From contig JAPXFQ010002081.1 in assembly GCA_028564705.1 (NCBI GenBank), positions 1 to 64,000 of the forward strand: a stretch of 64,000 nucleotides of DNA, given 5' to 3'. The DNA is from Apricaphanius iberus (Eukaryota; Chordata; Actinopteri; Cyprinodontiformes; Aphaniidae). Below, one piece after another: positions 34,065 to 46,400 of the stretch; within the stretch, counting starts at the first letter, position 1, and every line of letters starts with the position of its first letter. The notes beneath the pieces were generated by a model. It was given only the letters and a program-made list of their open reading frames with translations. It had not been told where the DNA came from and made no database searches. A program made the translations under genes and the position numbers.

Positions 34065-34769
34065 AATGAAATAGTGCACCTTTTCGAAATGCTCATCGCA
34101 GGACGAGTTACGCACCCATCTTAACCCACAAGTTCTATGCCCCGACCCCAAGGTCACTGAGCAACAAAGATACTTGCTTAATGAAAAAATGCCTAAACCT
34201 GTATGTAAAACATCATTTTAAGTTAACTTGAACAGTTTTTTTTGTTTTGTTTTTTTTTGCAGCGCGTGTGGATTAAACAAAAGTATGATCGTGCATCTAT
34301 CGAATTAATAAGGCGTTTAAGAAAGCTGCATTTTTGAAAAGCATGAATCGTGTAGACGTGCAGAACTATCTAAAATACAGAAAAACGGCGTAGAAAAAGA
34401 AACTGCTCTCTGCAAACAACCGTGGCTGTGCCGATTTGAGGTGGAGGAATGATGTTATTTCATTTATTTATGTTCCGTTAATTGTTTATCAATTCATTTA
34501 GTTTTTATGCTCGAGCCTTCATTCTTATGCATGTAATCAAATTATGAACTAAATCCCTTTAATTGAGACGACAAATTTCAACGCATAACTTAACAGACTT
34601 CTGTAGGAAAGACCTGCATTTGGAATGGAAGTTTATATGCACAGTGAACGAACAAACTATCGGAATAAATAACCTCTCGGGTCAGAGTAATCAATTCAGA
34701 GTAATCTGAATGGCATGTTTACATGAACCATTCAGGCTTTTAATGCAATTTCATGAGGCCAACGAATGA
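34065..34769. other. Unassigned insert between gag and RNase H of DIRS-like copy 1
   Basis: AT-rich sequence unlike its surroundings, with a pyrimidine tract ending TTTTTTTGCAG at 34,261 and duplicated GAGTAATC..TTCAGAGTAATCTGAA near 34,685-34,710. It occupies the place where the reverse transcriptase should be. It may be a separate insertion, but no ends were found. Confidence 0.4.
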
Positions 34770-35315
34770 TGGGTTTACCGTCCCACAAGATTACTCGGTG
34801 CAGGGCGACATGTCAGCTCGCCCCTGGCAGGGGGCGCCATGGGTGCTTCGGCCAAAGCCACGGAGAACGAAATGGTGTCACCGGAAGAACCGCCCGATGA
34901 GAAGTTTGAACGGCAGAAGGGGGAAGCTATGGACGGAACATGGGTTGCACTGGTAGGAGGAGACGGAGGAGACAAAAACAGAGCTGAGAGTCGCGCCACT
35001 GTCCTGCCGGACATGTCGGAGCGAAAAGAGACGAGCTGTGAGCGCGAGGGGATTCCCGGGCGTGAGGCGCTGAAGCCCGGCGCGAGCCGTGGATTGATGG
35101 AGGAGGAGCAGCCTGGGGCAGGTAAGCCGAAGCCGGGGCCAAAAGTTGCTGAGGAGATAGCTCGAGTGGGAGGATGAAGCTCCAAGGCGAGGTAGGTGAA
35201 GCGGACAAATGAGGAGGGTGGCCCGAGCAGCCACCAGAGGTACAGGCAAGCGGCGTGGGAACTCCCGCTGGGAGTTCTGAGAAAAAGAGGCCGAAGCCGG
35301 GGGAGTTACCTCCAT
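34770..35315 (-). pseudogene. gag remnant of DIRS-like copy 1
   Basis: The minus strand includes SDMSGRTVARLSALFLSPPS, related to DMSGWTVARLQSSLRERG in the gag of copy 2 (56,944-57,327), which looks like a SAP-type helix-extended-helix motif. The surrounding Ser/Pro-rich low-complexity sequence is similar in both copies. Frames are broken and the zinc-knuckle part is missing. Confidence 0.55.
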
Positions 35316-35685
35316 TTAATCCAGCAGTTGTGCGAGTTGTATGGAATCCAGAAGACCCGTACTACACCCTACCACCCTCAAGGTAATGGACAATGTAAAA
35401 GATTCAATAGAACGTTGCATGATTTGTTGCATACTTTGCCTGTTGAGACAAAGAGAAACTGGCCTCATTATCTGCCCCAAGTCCTCTACTCTTATAACCC
35501 AACTGTTCACCAGTAAACTGGTGAGTCTCCTTACCTTTTGATCTTTGGCCAAGCACCTTACAGTAGTAGCCAGATAGAAGTTCCCGTGATTCCCTGACAG
35601 GACCTCTGCAGGACCGTGACTGGTCCGTGGCCGTTCCGTGGGGGAAATTTGATCCCCCTCAATGACTTAGTGAATGCAGCCACGC
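35316..35685 (+). pseudogene. Ty3/Gypsy integrase C-terminal part (same element as 26,586-29,225)
   Basis: The plus strand reads [14 protein letters not shown], then [33 protein letters not shown] and, after a stop, TGESPYLLIFGQAP. This is the end of a Gypsy integrase core. In the family the residue after GNGQC is the catalytic Glu; here it is Lys. Zinc finger and both catalytic Asp blocks are missing between the Gypsy RNase H at 29,225 and this point, so about 1 kb or more was lost along with the DIRS-like insertion. Confidence 0.85.
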
Positions 35686-35689
35686 CTGT

Positions 35690-35815
35690 TAAATGGTAAA
35701 TGGACTGAACTTATATAGCGCCTTTCTAGTCTTACTGACCACTCAAAGCGCTTTACATAGAATTTGGGGGTTAAGTGCCTTGCGCAGGGGCACATCACAT
35801 ATAAATATAAATGTG
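35690..35815 (+). repeat. Truncated fish SINE-like repeat
   Basis: GGTAAATGGACTGAACTTATATAGCGCC followed by CTGACCACTCAAAGCGCTTTACATAG: a short relative of the repeat at 22,465-22,830. Confidence 0.55.
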
Positions 35816-36227
35816 TTACGAGGCCGACACGCTCAAAAAGTACAAGATGTCTTACAGTTCAGAGGAAACCGATGAGTAACCTACTGGGTTCTCCTCGATT
35901 TCATAGGAAAAGGGTTGCAACTTATTCAAATTCAGAGAATATTTAGAGAATTATTTAGAAGATAAAGTTGCCATTTTGAAAGGGTGAAATGCTTAAACTG
36001 CTGTAACTGCTTTTTCCTTGTTTGCGGAATTCTTCTTGTAATTTCCCTTCAAACATCATTCCTTATTGTTATTTTCTAAGTCACCTTAATAGTCTAATAA
36101 ATCAGAATTATATATATATGTAGGCCCACTACAGAATCATAAGCGTTCGTATAAACGGACTGTCACAAGTTAATCTGGAGTTTTCTCCCAAAGCGCAGAG
36201 CTGTAGGTCATTATAAATAGGGCCCAG
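35816..36227. other. Unassigned non-coding stretch
   Basis: No recognisable feature apart from a short TATATATATG run near 36,110. Confidence 0.45.
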
Positions 36228-36310
36228 AGTGTGTCAGTGCAGATAGCGTAGTGGTTAAATAGCTGCAAAAAAAGTTTCAACAGGAGGACCCTGGTTTGAG
36301 TATGGGTCTT
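36228..36310 (+). repeat. tRNA-like SINE head (possible)
   Basis: GATAGCGTAGTGGTTAA resembles an RNA polymerase III A box (TRGCnnAGTGG) and GGTTTGAGTATGG, about 50 bp downstream, is a mutated B box (GGTTCGANTCC). The spacing suits a tRNA-derived SINE. It cannot fold into a proper tRNA, so it is not a tRNA gene. Confidence 0.35.
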
Positions 36311-36899
36311 GTTTTTTAACAACTTTTGTTTATTTTTTTTAATGTAACGTTTCACTGTTTTATGGGCTACAAAATTCACAAATGTCAGTTGCTGATAGAT
36401 CGGATTGTGAAGGTGCAAATGCAATTACGTGGCTTCTATTAAATTAACAAGGGATTTGTTGTCCTAGTTTCTTAAGATAAAAGTAATTCACAACCACTTT
36501 TAGGCCTAAAAGTAGCTCCTAAGTCTGGGAGTCCTTAATGAAGTCAAGAGGACTCCTAACTCCCTAAGACCTATTCACAAAGACTCCCAAAATGGCTGCA
36601 GCCAGACGCAATGTGTTGGACACTAAATCGTAAAGGTATTGAACGTTTTGTAGATTTGGTGCTGATAGATAGCATTGTGAAGATCATATTTAATTAGCTG
36701 TTGTTTAAATATAGTGACACAGTAGGCTAAATGTTGGTGTGTGTTGTGATTTTCTATTATGCAATAAAGACAGTTGAGATTTTTGCTTTGTATACGCTAT
36801 TTATTGAAAGTGGAGGAAGAAAAAATCAAAATCAATATTAATGACCAGTCTCTCATTTGTGCAAACTTGTATGCAGTACTGCTGTACAGTATATTACAT
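36311..36899. other. Unassigned non-coding stretch
   Basis: Two similar phrases, GTTGCTGATAGATCGGATTGTGAAG at about 36,389 and GTGCTGATAGATAGCATTGTGAAG at about 36,660, suggest a small duplicated repeat. Nothing else was recognised. Confidence 0.4.
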
Positions 36900-37215
36900 T
36901 ATCTTCCACTGGGTTCTTAATAATTAGACTTAAAACATTTGACAATCCTGTAATAAGTCTGTTGCAGAACTCCACTGTCAGTTTCGTCTCCCAATACGCA
37001 TTTATGGCCTGAATAAGCTCCTCCTTTGTGCCTGGTTTAGCCTCTTTGCGGATGTAGTCTTTCATGGAGTGCCAAACGAGCTCGATTGGGTTCAGGTCAG
37101 GTGACTGAGTTTTCATCCAGTTGATACCCTCAGATGAAATACAAGCTGCAGCAGCGGTGTGCTTTGGATCATTGTCTTGGAAAAAGTGATGATCCGACCC
37201 AAAATACTTCCTTAT
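36900..37215 (-). pseudogene. Tc1/mariner transposase C-terminal part
   Basis: The minus strand reads [20 protein letters not shown], then [19 protein letters not shown] and [15 protein letters not shown]. The QDNDPKH block carries the second catalytic Asp and [10 protein letters not shown] the final Asp/Glu of a Tc1-like DD-E transposase. The part is open for about 100 codons across both motifs, but the N-terminal DNA-binding half and first Asp are absent, so it is a truncated remnant. Terminal repeats were not identified. Confidence 0.82.
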
Positions 37216-39009
37216 GTATGTACAAAAAAATATGTATGTACTGTGTTTATTCCATTACAAAAAAAATTATTAAACATTTTATTTATTCTTTACTGGGGGC
37301 CATGGAGATAAGTCGCCACAATGTCAGTCGCTCGGGTAAAAAGTTATGTATAGCGGTAGATCCATGGGCGCCGTCAGGGGGGGGAAGGTTAGGACGATTC
37401 TGAGGGCAGGGCACAAACAGGGGCCCCTTTGAGGGCTATCAATATATATTGTCTTGTCTAAGTTTTTTAAATGACATATTTCATTTGATCTGTTAAAATA
37501 AGCAAATAATATATATGGTTGGGATTCGATATTAAAAAAATTCCTCGAATTATGTATGATATTATCATTTCAGCCCTCTCCCTTACTGAATGGTATCGTC
37601 TGACACTGGCAGCGGCACATGCGAAATGTGTACGGCATGCTTCGCCTACGTGAGCAATTCCTTCCCTTCACTGTTGTGGAAGATCTTTTCTGTCAAACTG
37701 TTGCTCAATTTAGGTCAAAGTAAGATTAGCTTCTAAAACCCAGTGTTACAACTTCTCAGTTTTGTGTGTCAGCCGCTGTGAGGTACAGCAGGATGTATGG
37801 ATGCTGCACTAGCCACGTTGCTACTAGATTGGTAAGTAAAAATGCTTGCTCCTGGGTTATTTGGGAATGATGATGCGATACAGTGCCAGGAAAATTGTTT
37901 GATAGTTTACCAACTGACACGTTGTCAGTTTGATGTTTTGTTCTTTTGACTGTACTTGTAAACTTGTTCAGACGCGCTCCATAGAGATTACCTCATCTGC
38001 TTCGGCTGTCGGCTCGGTCTTGCATATAGCCAGCAGCCCCTATGTCAAGATGAAAAGAGTATAAAACCCCTGTATTTATGGTTGTTTATGCGTTTTGGTT
38101 CAATATATGGTTTCAGCACATTTCGTAGCGAGTTACTGCATTAATACGCTGCATTAAAGTGCGCATTATTCAGTTAAAGTGATGTTTTTGGACTTAAATT
38201 AGTGCTAACTCATTAGCCGAGTAGCTCTGTAGATTTTCACGTCATTGTGATGTGATACAGCAGCTTTGCTCAAATTTCTCCACGTTAGTTCAATAACCCC
38301 CCTTTTGTTCTCTGTTAACTTATAAATGCAGTCAAACATAAGATGTTATATTGACTATCAGTTGACTTTGCCTCTGTCAAAATGAGGTCTTGAACATTCT
38401 GAACAGTCAAATACACATTTTGACCCTTTTGAAATATGGATATTAAATAACTTTGTCAAATTAAGTAAAGAAGGCTTGTTGGTCCCTGACTTTTCCTAAA
38501 ACTATGTGAATTTTAATAAAACTATTTTGAATATTTACCATGTGAATAATAATATGATCATTTCTACAAAAGATTTTACCCTGTTTCAATTTAGTTTGCA
38601 AACATTCTGGATCAGATAATATGAAAGTATTCTTAGAAGGGTGAATGGCAGAGATGGATCATACTGTATTTGACAACATAGGGGATCGTGTAGTAATACA
38701 ATTCCACATCATCTTCAGGAGATGCACTGAAACTCCCAAACAGCTCAAAGTAGTTAGTACAGTAGCTGGCAGAGTTTCTGCCTGCAAGGAGTTGCCTGCA
38801 ACCAGGAGTTGAGTATAGATGTCCTTTTAAATACAGGTAAAATATTTAAGTCTTCTCTGGTTTTAGTATCTTTAGTTATAATCGTTCCCAAAGATTTTAC
38901 CTCATTTTAACTGGAATCCCATATAAGTCAGTTTGCTCCATATCATGTATTGACATAAGCTCACATTTTTAAAATGTAAATAGAATCCCAATGCTTTACA
39001 AATATTCCA
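37216..39009. other. Unassigned non-coding stretch
   Basis: No gene or repeat recognised with confidence. The last ~150 bp may be a decayed extension of the LINE fragment that follows. Confidence 0.45.
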
Positions 39010-39450
39010 GTTTTGTTATTATCAAAGGGATCTGGACAGTTTTTTTTAGAGATATAGCTAATAACTCAGCAGCTAAAATAAATAATTAGGGAGAAAAGGT
39101 ACAGCCCTGCCGGATTCCACGATTGATAGTGAATCCTTTAGGTGTTCCTTGCGGGAGAGAAACCAAGCTATTAATATCCTCATACATTATATGTATCGCT
39201 TTAATAAACTCTGTACAGAATCCAAAATATTCTGACGTTTTTTTAATACATGTACTGTATGTTCAACAGAATCAAATGCTAAAGATCCAAAAATTAAAAT
39301 GAAACCCTTATCTTCAGAATTATAATCTACTAAATCAAAGAATAAACTAATTTTATTATGTATAGACCTATCTTTTATAAATCCTGATTGTGTTTTACCA
39401 TCTGCAAGATACCACTTTTCAAACAATTTGCAAAAATAAGAGTAAATAAT
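39010..39450 (-). pseudogene. L1-clade LINE reverse-transcriptase fragment (third L1 lineage)
   Basis: The minus strand reads TQSGFIKDRSIHNKISLFFD, LAFDSVEH (first catalytic Asp region, mutated), FCTEFIKAIHIMY, PKGFTINRGIRQGCTFSPYL and LAAELLAI. This is the reverse transcriptase of an L1-type element different from the two other L1 families in the window. The YADD box is not recognisable, frames are broken, and both ends are missing. Confidence 0.75.
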
Positions 39451-40236
39451 TTGTAATCCACTTACATTGCTAGTGCAAGCACAAAACAATGAATGTAAGG
39501 TGGTCTAGCAGTACAGAAGCAGTTATACATGATTCACATAAACTCTGATTGACTTAAATATATGAGAATTATAGTAAAAATACCATAAAATGCATGATTT
39601 CATGTAAATTAATATGAAAAAAATCTCAGCTGTGTTTGGGTTAGGGTTAGGGTATGAAATAATGTCAAGGTCTGTGGTAATAGCAGATAACATGCATGGG
39701 CTGTAATACAAATTAATTCTGGTACCTTAATAAGGAAAAGTTGCCTCTGTCAATTAATTCCAAGAGTGGAAACTAAAATAAAAAAACTTAAAAGCAAAGT
39801 GGTGACCTTTCTCATTTGATGTAAATTAAACGTTTACCTGCTCCACAAAGCCAAATACTATGATGTGTGAGTCATACTGGACTATATTAGAATTCTGTCA
39901 TCTAAGTAAAAAATAGAAACTTGAATTATTAAAAAACGAGTAATGTGTGTCGCAGTAATTAAACACAGGACTGTCTTCAATCGTCCTCCAAAATAATCCC
40001 TTATTTCACTGACTAATAATTTTGTTCATTTTCAATTGGATAATGATTTTTTCAAGGTTTTTTTGGTTTAATTAGTGGAATTCAGACATTTTGTCCACTT
40101 AGTTATTGAGTGGGGATGGCACTAGATGGCACAGAGTTTAGTTCAAGGGCTGTAGTTCAACTTTGCAGGTCCCTCAATGTCCTCAACCTGAGGTTGGACC
40201 CATATGAGCTGGCTGAGGAGGAGGGTCTGCTTTCAA
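39451..40236. other. Unassigned non-coding stretch
   Basis: AT-rich, no recognised feature beyond GGTTAGGGTTAGGG near 39,641. Confidence 0.45.
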
Positions 40237-40284
40237 ATTCAATTCAAATTCTTTTATTTATTTATTTTTTTTTCTTTTTTTTCT

Positions 40285-43200
40285 AACGTGTCCTGTCTAG
40301 CAGTATGCTACTCAGAATTGGTGTCTGAGTACCAAGTACAAGCCCAACAGTTTTACTTTCCCAAGCAGAGTATTACAGCTTCGCTGTAGTACGCCACTTG
40401 ATGTATATGTATGAAAAATCTTTATTAGTGATTACTGTGGGTTCAATTTCCTGACGTCATGGACATTAAACTGAGACAAGAAGGGAGAAAGGAAGAAGGT
40501 GAAGAAAAGAAACCGGACCAACAGAGGGGCGAACCGACGACACAAGACAGGGAGGCAAATAAAGAACACAAGAAAACATCCCAGTCCTCCACCTCTGCCG
40601 GACGGCAGAGAAACAGTAATACAAAACAAAAACAACAAAGTGTACAGAACCAAACCAATAGTTCGGATCTGGTAGAATAAACAAAGAATTACACATTCAC
40701 TACACACAAGCATTGATTAATGAACATAATACAAATGTTTCTGGTAAGCTCCTGTGAACAACTAACTAATGATGATAACCTCAGCTTAAGATATGTCCGT
40801 CCTCACCTATGTCCCCACACCTATGTGTGTGCGAGCATGCAGGTCGGAATAAGGTTTCCCCATGCAAGTGATTGATAGCTGGTGTAAGGAACCGTCAATC
40901 CGTCCTACAGGAATCGGCACAGACATGGAGGAGGCAAGAGATGTATGCATCCAGCGTCCCACAGAGTACAGAGTCCACAGGCGGATCAGCGCAGGGTCGA
41001 TCACCCGCCAAGAGGGGAACAGATGGAAGCCCCAGGGGAGCACCCACCAGCCGCGATGCTGGGGCCCAAGAGATTGGCCCAGCCAATGCCGGACAGCCCC
41101 ACCAGGCGAACAGACCAGCCAGCTGAAGTCCTGGAACCGGCAGGAGGACTGGGCGCCAGGCACGGTCCCCACCGATCCACCGGACGGCACCAACCTATTC
41201 TACAAACCCGGCACCCCCATAAGAGGTGCCCCAGTCAATCCAAGGAGGACATCGGCCCGAAACAGCGGCCGCCCGACACACCGGACCACCCAGGACCCGC
41301 CCGACATGCACCAGGACCGAGCCGGGCCGCAACCGGGACCCCCAGCCCCAGGCATCGAGAGTCATCATCAACCAGCGGGCAGGAGCAACCATCACCGACG
41401 GGGAGTGACGGGGAGGGAAGAAGATGCATCAGGCCAGAGAGCAGCCAAACACCCAACCTGACAGGTAGACATAGACAGACAGAGACACTCATACGTACCC
41501 TCCCTTTCTTGTGTACACATTCTTACAAATACAGGACATACGAAAAAAAGGACGCTATACCCTCATTCATACCCCCCATACGTACACTATACTCCATACT
41601 CCCAGGCCCAGGGACAGACACCCCAGTAGAGAACCCTGCCCCTGCACCCAGGAGACAGACCCCTTTGCCCACCAGGACGGGGACAAGTAGACCGCCAAGG
41701 CCCCCACACCGGCAAGAGCAGCCCACCAGCCCAGGACCCCGACCAGACGGCGTGATGTTCTATCCGGGCTCCGACCCCTGATGGTCCAACGAACAGGGGT
41801 GTGGAAAGACCCCCCAGCCTCTCTCCCCCAGCTCAATGTGGTGTTGTTGCGTGTTGTTCTAATGTGCACTTAAAACAGAGGGGGGGGACATGGGAATACT
41901 GCCGGGTACCCCCATCTCCCCCCCGGGCCCTCAGTGTCTAGATGCGTTTAACCAGTGGGTGCCGGCACCACAGGCGAGGCCCCCTCAACGGGGGGGCCTC
42001 GCCTGTGGCGCCACACCGCCAGGTCCCTACATGTGCGTTCCCTGTAAATGTTGCAAGTGTAGTGTCTAAATTGCTCAATAAAATCGGGACCCAGGCCGCC
42101 ACCGGGTAGCGAAGACGGAAGCTCCATCCCGCACCCCAGTGACGTGCCCACGTCCCAAGGCCTTGTGAATGGTAGAATGAAGGAGCAGGTGGACAGAGGC
42201 ATGGGGATGGGGAGAAAATAACTGGGGTGACCATTGCCAACCCCAGGGAGCCAGCTCCCCTGCTGACTCCAATAGGCACCCCCGTTCGGCCCGATCCACC
42301 AAGGGTGGGAGGCCCCAGCACGTCCAGTCGGGGCCCACGGCAGCGGTACCGCCGAGCCCCATGGGGGCCCCGGCAATCCACCAGCCCCCATGCCAGGGGC
42401 ATACCTAAATCCTCCCCAACATTCACACTGCTAACAAAACACATGTCACTAGACACCCAGGTTGAGTTTAGCCCCCCCTCACCCTCAACGCCCTCCCCCC
42501 TCCCGTCCCAAGCGCACCCCGTTAAAAAGAGCGCCTGTGCTAGATGGTAAAAAGCCTCCCCGCCAATAAGAGACGCCCCAGGCACCGCCAGCGTCCGAGG
42601 ACCCCCGGGCCGAGGCCGGAACCCGGCGCACCACCGACTCGGGTACCCCGGACATGCCGCGCCAGGCCCGTGAGCAGACCGAAGTCCCGGGCGGCCAATC
42701 CCCAGGCCGACATCCTCCAGCCTTGCTACTACCGCCCGATGGCCGGGTGGCAACAGAACCCAGCACGTCCACCCACCAGCCCACACCCCACCAACTGGTC
42801 AGTCACCGTGGAGGCCGACCAACACCGGCCAGAGCCCCCCACCCCAGCACCCCCGCGAGGGCTAAGACCAAGACCCAGGAGCCATGTCCAGTGTCAATAT
42901 AGCCGATCGGGCCCGGAGACGCCGGCCACCCGCCACGGCCTCTCGCCGACGCCCGGACGCGGCAAGCGGCCACCGGGGAGCAAGCGACAGGAACCAGCCC
43001 GGGGAGATGGAAAGGGCAGCAGCGCCCGCCAACCACCGGCCGACCACAGCCCCCCCCCAGCCGGCACCGACGGCAGCGGCCCCCCCCGGCCAAGCCCCGC
43101 CAGGGCCCCAGCCGGGGGGCGCGCCGCCCCAGAACCCCGAGCCCCAGGCCCAGTCCAGACCCCCCCAGAGCAGCACAGCACCAGGCCAGTAACCCGTGTC

Positions 43201-43409
43201 CGCCAGCACGACCCCTCTAAGGCGCCGCATGCAGCCACTAGGAGTCACCACACAAAGACCCCAAAGTCCCACCCCAGGCGAGGGTCTCGGCACCTATCGC
43301 CGAACCGCAAGCGGACCCACCCCCAAGGACCTCCCCGCAGTCACCACCAACCCTTAAGCTCCACATCGGCAACCGTGTCCCACAGAACGGAATCAAGGGC
43401 CCGACCCCA
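40285..43409 (-). other. GC-rich 3' region of L1 copy 2
   Basis: About 3.1 kb, collinear with 3,686-7,232 in inverse orientation except for a missing ~390-bp block. C runs on the plus strand correspond to G runs on the element's sense strand, including the tract at 42,472-42,509. The antisense strand is open for 289 codons at 42,544-43,413. The terminal ~400 bp have ordinary composition. Confidence 0.88.
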
Positions 43410-46400
43410 CTAGGTGATGGAACTGATCAAGGGTGACCAGAAAGATTGATCAGATGTGGAGGCAGATGCCGTTTCTAAACCAATGTAATCCAGAAGGAGA
43501 TCTCTATATTGATTAATATTCAGAGTATTTTTATTTTTCCAGTTCAAGAGGATATTTTTCTTAGCGATGCATAAGGCGATGTAAAATAATTGCATAGACT
43601 TTGTATCCATGGTAACTTCATCTATATTTCCCAGCAAGCAAACTCTGGGAGCAGGTGTGATATTACATTTCAGACACTTTGATAGATCTTCACATATCTG
43701 GTACCAATATTTCTTAACAGGTGGGCAGAACCAAAGAGCATGAATATAATTGTCTGGTAGATTGCTTGTACATTGTAAACAGGTATCAGACGGCGTATAA
43801 CCCATCTTGAACATCCGTTGCCCTGTATAATGCACTCTATGAAGGATTTTATATTGTATTAATCGTAGATTAGGATTCTTAAGAAATTTGAAGGTTCTTA
43901 ATGAAATTTGAGACCAGAGGTTTTGGTCTATTGAGATGGACAAGTCCATCTCCCATTTTGAAATCGGAAGGGCTATTGATTCATCTATTCTATTTAATGT
44001 TTTGTATATTTTAGATAGCAGTTTGGGAGGGTTAAGATTAAGGAAGTCTAAAACTTTTCCTGGAATTTGTAAATCAACTGTATTGAGCCTAAATTTATTT
44101 TTTATAATTGATTTAATTTGTTGGTATTCTAAGAATTTATTCTTGTTAATTCCGAATTGTGTAACCAATGTATTAAAGGGGATAAAGTCTGTTCCATCAA
44201 ATATATGCTCCAGGTATTCAATTCCTTTACAACTCCAGCCTGGAAAGTTAATCATGCATTTTTTTTGTAAGATATCCGGGTTATTCCAGATGGGTGTACG
44301 CCTGCATGGGACTAGTGAGGTCTTTGTCATTTTAAGAAATTCCCACCAAGCTGTCAGAGAGGAGCTGATATTTATACTTTTGAAACATTCATTTTGTTTT
44401 ATATTTGAGCTAACAAAAGGTAGATCTGAAAGTTTTATCTTATTGCATAGTGTCTGTTCTACATCTACCCAGCACTCATCGATATAACTGTGTTTTACCC
44501 ATCTTGATGTGTATTGGAGTCTGTTGGCTAAGAAATAATGACGAAAGTTTGGTAGGTCTAGACCTCCTTTATCTTTGGACTTCTGTAGTGTTTTTAAGCT
44601 GATACGTGGGGGTTTATCTTTCCAAAGGAATTTAGAAACAGAAGAGTCCAGAGATCTAAACCAATCAGGTGATGGTTTGCTTGGGATCATTGAGAATAAA
44701 TAATTGATTCTAGGCAAAACCATCATTTTTATTGTAGCTACCCTTCCAATAAGTGATATTGGAAGGGATTTCCATCTTGCCAGATCATCTTCCACTTTTT
44801 TTAAAAGTGGGACGTAGTTTAGCTTAGATAAGTCTGCCAGTCTTGGTGAGATATGGATACCTAGATATGTAATATTTCCCGACCGGAGCTGTAAAGCAAC
44901 AGGACTCTGGTAAGAACAGTTGATTGGAAGGACTGTAGATTTTAACCAATTTATGGAATAGTCTGAAACTCTTGAGTAAGATTTTATTAACTCAATTACC
45001 TGATACAAGGAAGTTTGTGAATGCTGTAGAAAAAGTAGTACATCATCTGCGTATAAACTGATTTTATGTTCTATTTTGTTGCATTGTATACCTTTAACAT
45101 TATTATTTTGCCTGATTGCTGCTGCTAATGGTTCAATAAAAATAGCAAAGAGGGAGGGAGAAAGTGGACATCCCTGCCTGGTACCTCTCTGAAGAAAGAA
45201 CCTTGATGATGTTTGATTATTGGTCCTAATACATGCTGTTGGTGAGCTGTATAATATTTTTAACCAGTTTACAAAAGAATTACTGAATCCGAATTTATTT
45301 AAGGCTGCAAATAAAAATTTCCAGTTAACTCTATCAAATGCTTTTTCTGCATCTAAAGATAATATATTGGTTTGGACGTTTTTACAGTGGGAATAATCTA
45401 TTAAATCTATTAATCTACGTGAATTTGTGGAAGAGAGCCTACCTTTTATAAAACCTGTTTGATCCGGGTGGATTATTAGAGGTGTTATTTTCTCTATCCT
45501 TCTTGCAAGAGCTTTGCAAATTATTTTCAGATCCACATTGATAAGAGAAATCGGACGATAACTGGTAGGAGACATAGGGTCTTTTCCTGGTTTTAATAGA
45601 AGATTGATGTAGGCAGAATTCATGTTTGGTGGTATTCGACCATTTTCCTTTGTTTCCTGTAACATTTTGTAAAATGTTGGTGCCAGAATATTCCAGAATT
45701 CTTTATAGAACTCTGCTGGAAATCCATCTGGACCTGGAGCTTTATTATTAGGCATAGATTGGAGGGCCTCCTGGAGTTCAGACACTGTTAGCGGTGAATC
45801 CAGGGCCTTTGCTTGACTGTCTGAAAGTTTAGGAAGAGTTATTTTATCCAGAAATTGTACAATATCATTATTTGAAGGGTTTATCTCTGGTGTGTATAAC
45901 GTCTCATAAAATTCTTTGAAAGTGTTGTTTATTTTTTCAGGGTCATATATTATATTCCCAGTTTTGTCTTTGATTGCAGATATAGTTGTTTTTTCTTTAT
46001 TTATTTTTAACTGATTAGCTAAGAAGCTACCTGATTTATTACTATGTTCAAAGTTTTCTATTCTAAGTCTTTGGATTAAGAACTGCGTCCTTTTATTAAT
46101 AATTTCATTTAACTCTAATTTTGCTTTCCTTATTTTACTTAAGCTCTCTTTATCCAGGGAAGGTTCTAATGATTTAATAGTTTCTTCTAATTCCTGAACA
46201 TGTTTATTTTCTGTTCTCTTTTTATTTGATGAGAATGAAATTATTTTACCTCTAATCACAGCTTTCCCTGCTTCCCATAGAGTGGATGGCGACATACCAG
46301 GGAGATCATTAAATTCCATGTATGAAGCCCATTCTTTTTCAATATATTTAATAAATTCTTTATCCTTAAGTAATGATGTATTAAATCTCCAATTTTTATA

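Larger units (their letters stand above)
29284..35315 (-). mobile_element. DIRS-like (tyrosine-recombinase) retroelement, copy 1, inside the Gypsy element
   Basis: On the minus strand the order is a gag remnant (35,315-34,770), an unassigned stretch, an RNase H remnant (34,060-33,700), tyrosine recombinase sequence (33,410-31,340, partly duplicated), then a tandemly repeated terminal region (31,330-29,284). DIRS/Ngaro-type elements carry gag, RT-RNase H and a tyrosine recombinase instead of a DDE integrase, and often have split terminal repeats. No reverse-transcriptase core was found. The Gypsy pol sequence on either side shows that this is an insertion, accompanied by loss of Gypsy DNA between RNase H and the integrase end. 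A Harbinger-like MITE is inserted in the recombinase. Confidence 0.65.

Noticed and set aside
35196..35516. 106-codon frame that could be taken for a complete gene
   Set aside because: It starts in DIRS-like gag antisense sequence and continues into Gypsy integrase; the join is the insertion boundary.
36228..36310. tRNA gene
   Set aside because: No cloverleaf; acceptor and T arms do not pair and the B box is mutated.
39635..39656. TTAGGG repeats (GGTTAGGGTTAGGG)
   Set aside because: Only two to three units; too short to be a meaningful interstitial telomeric tract.
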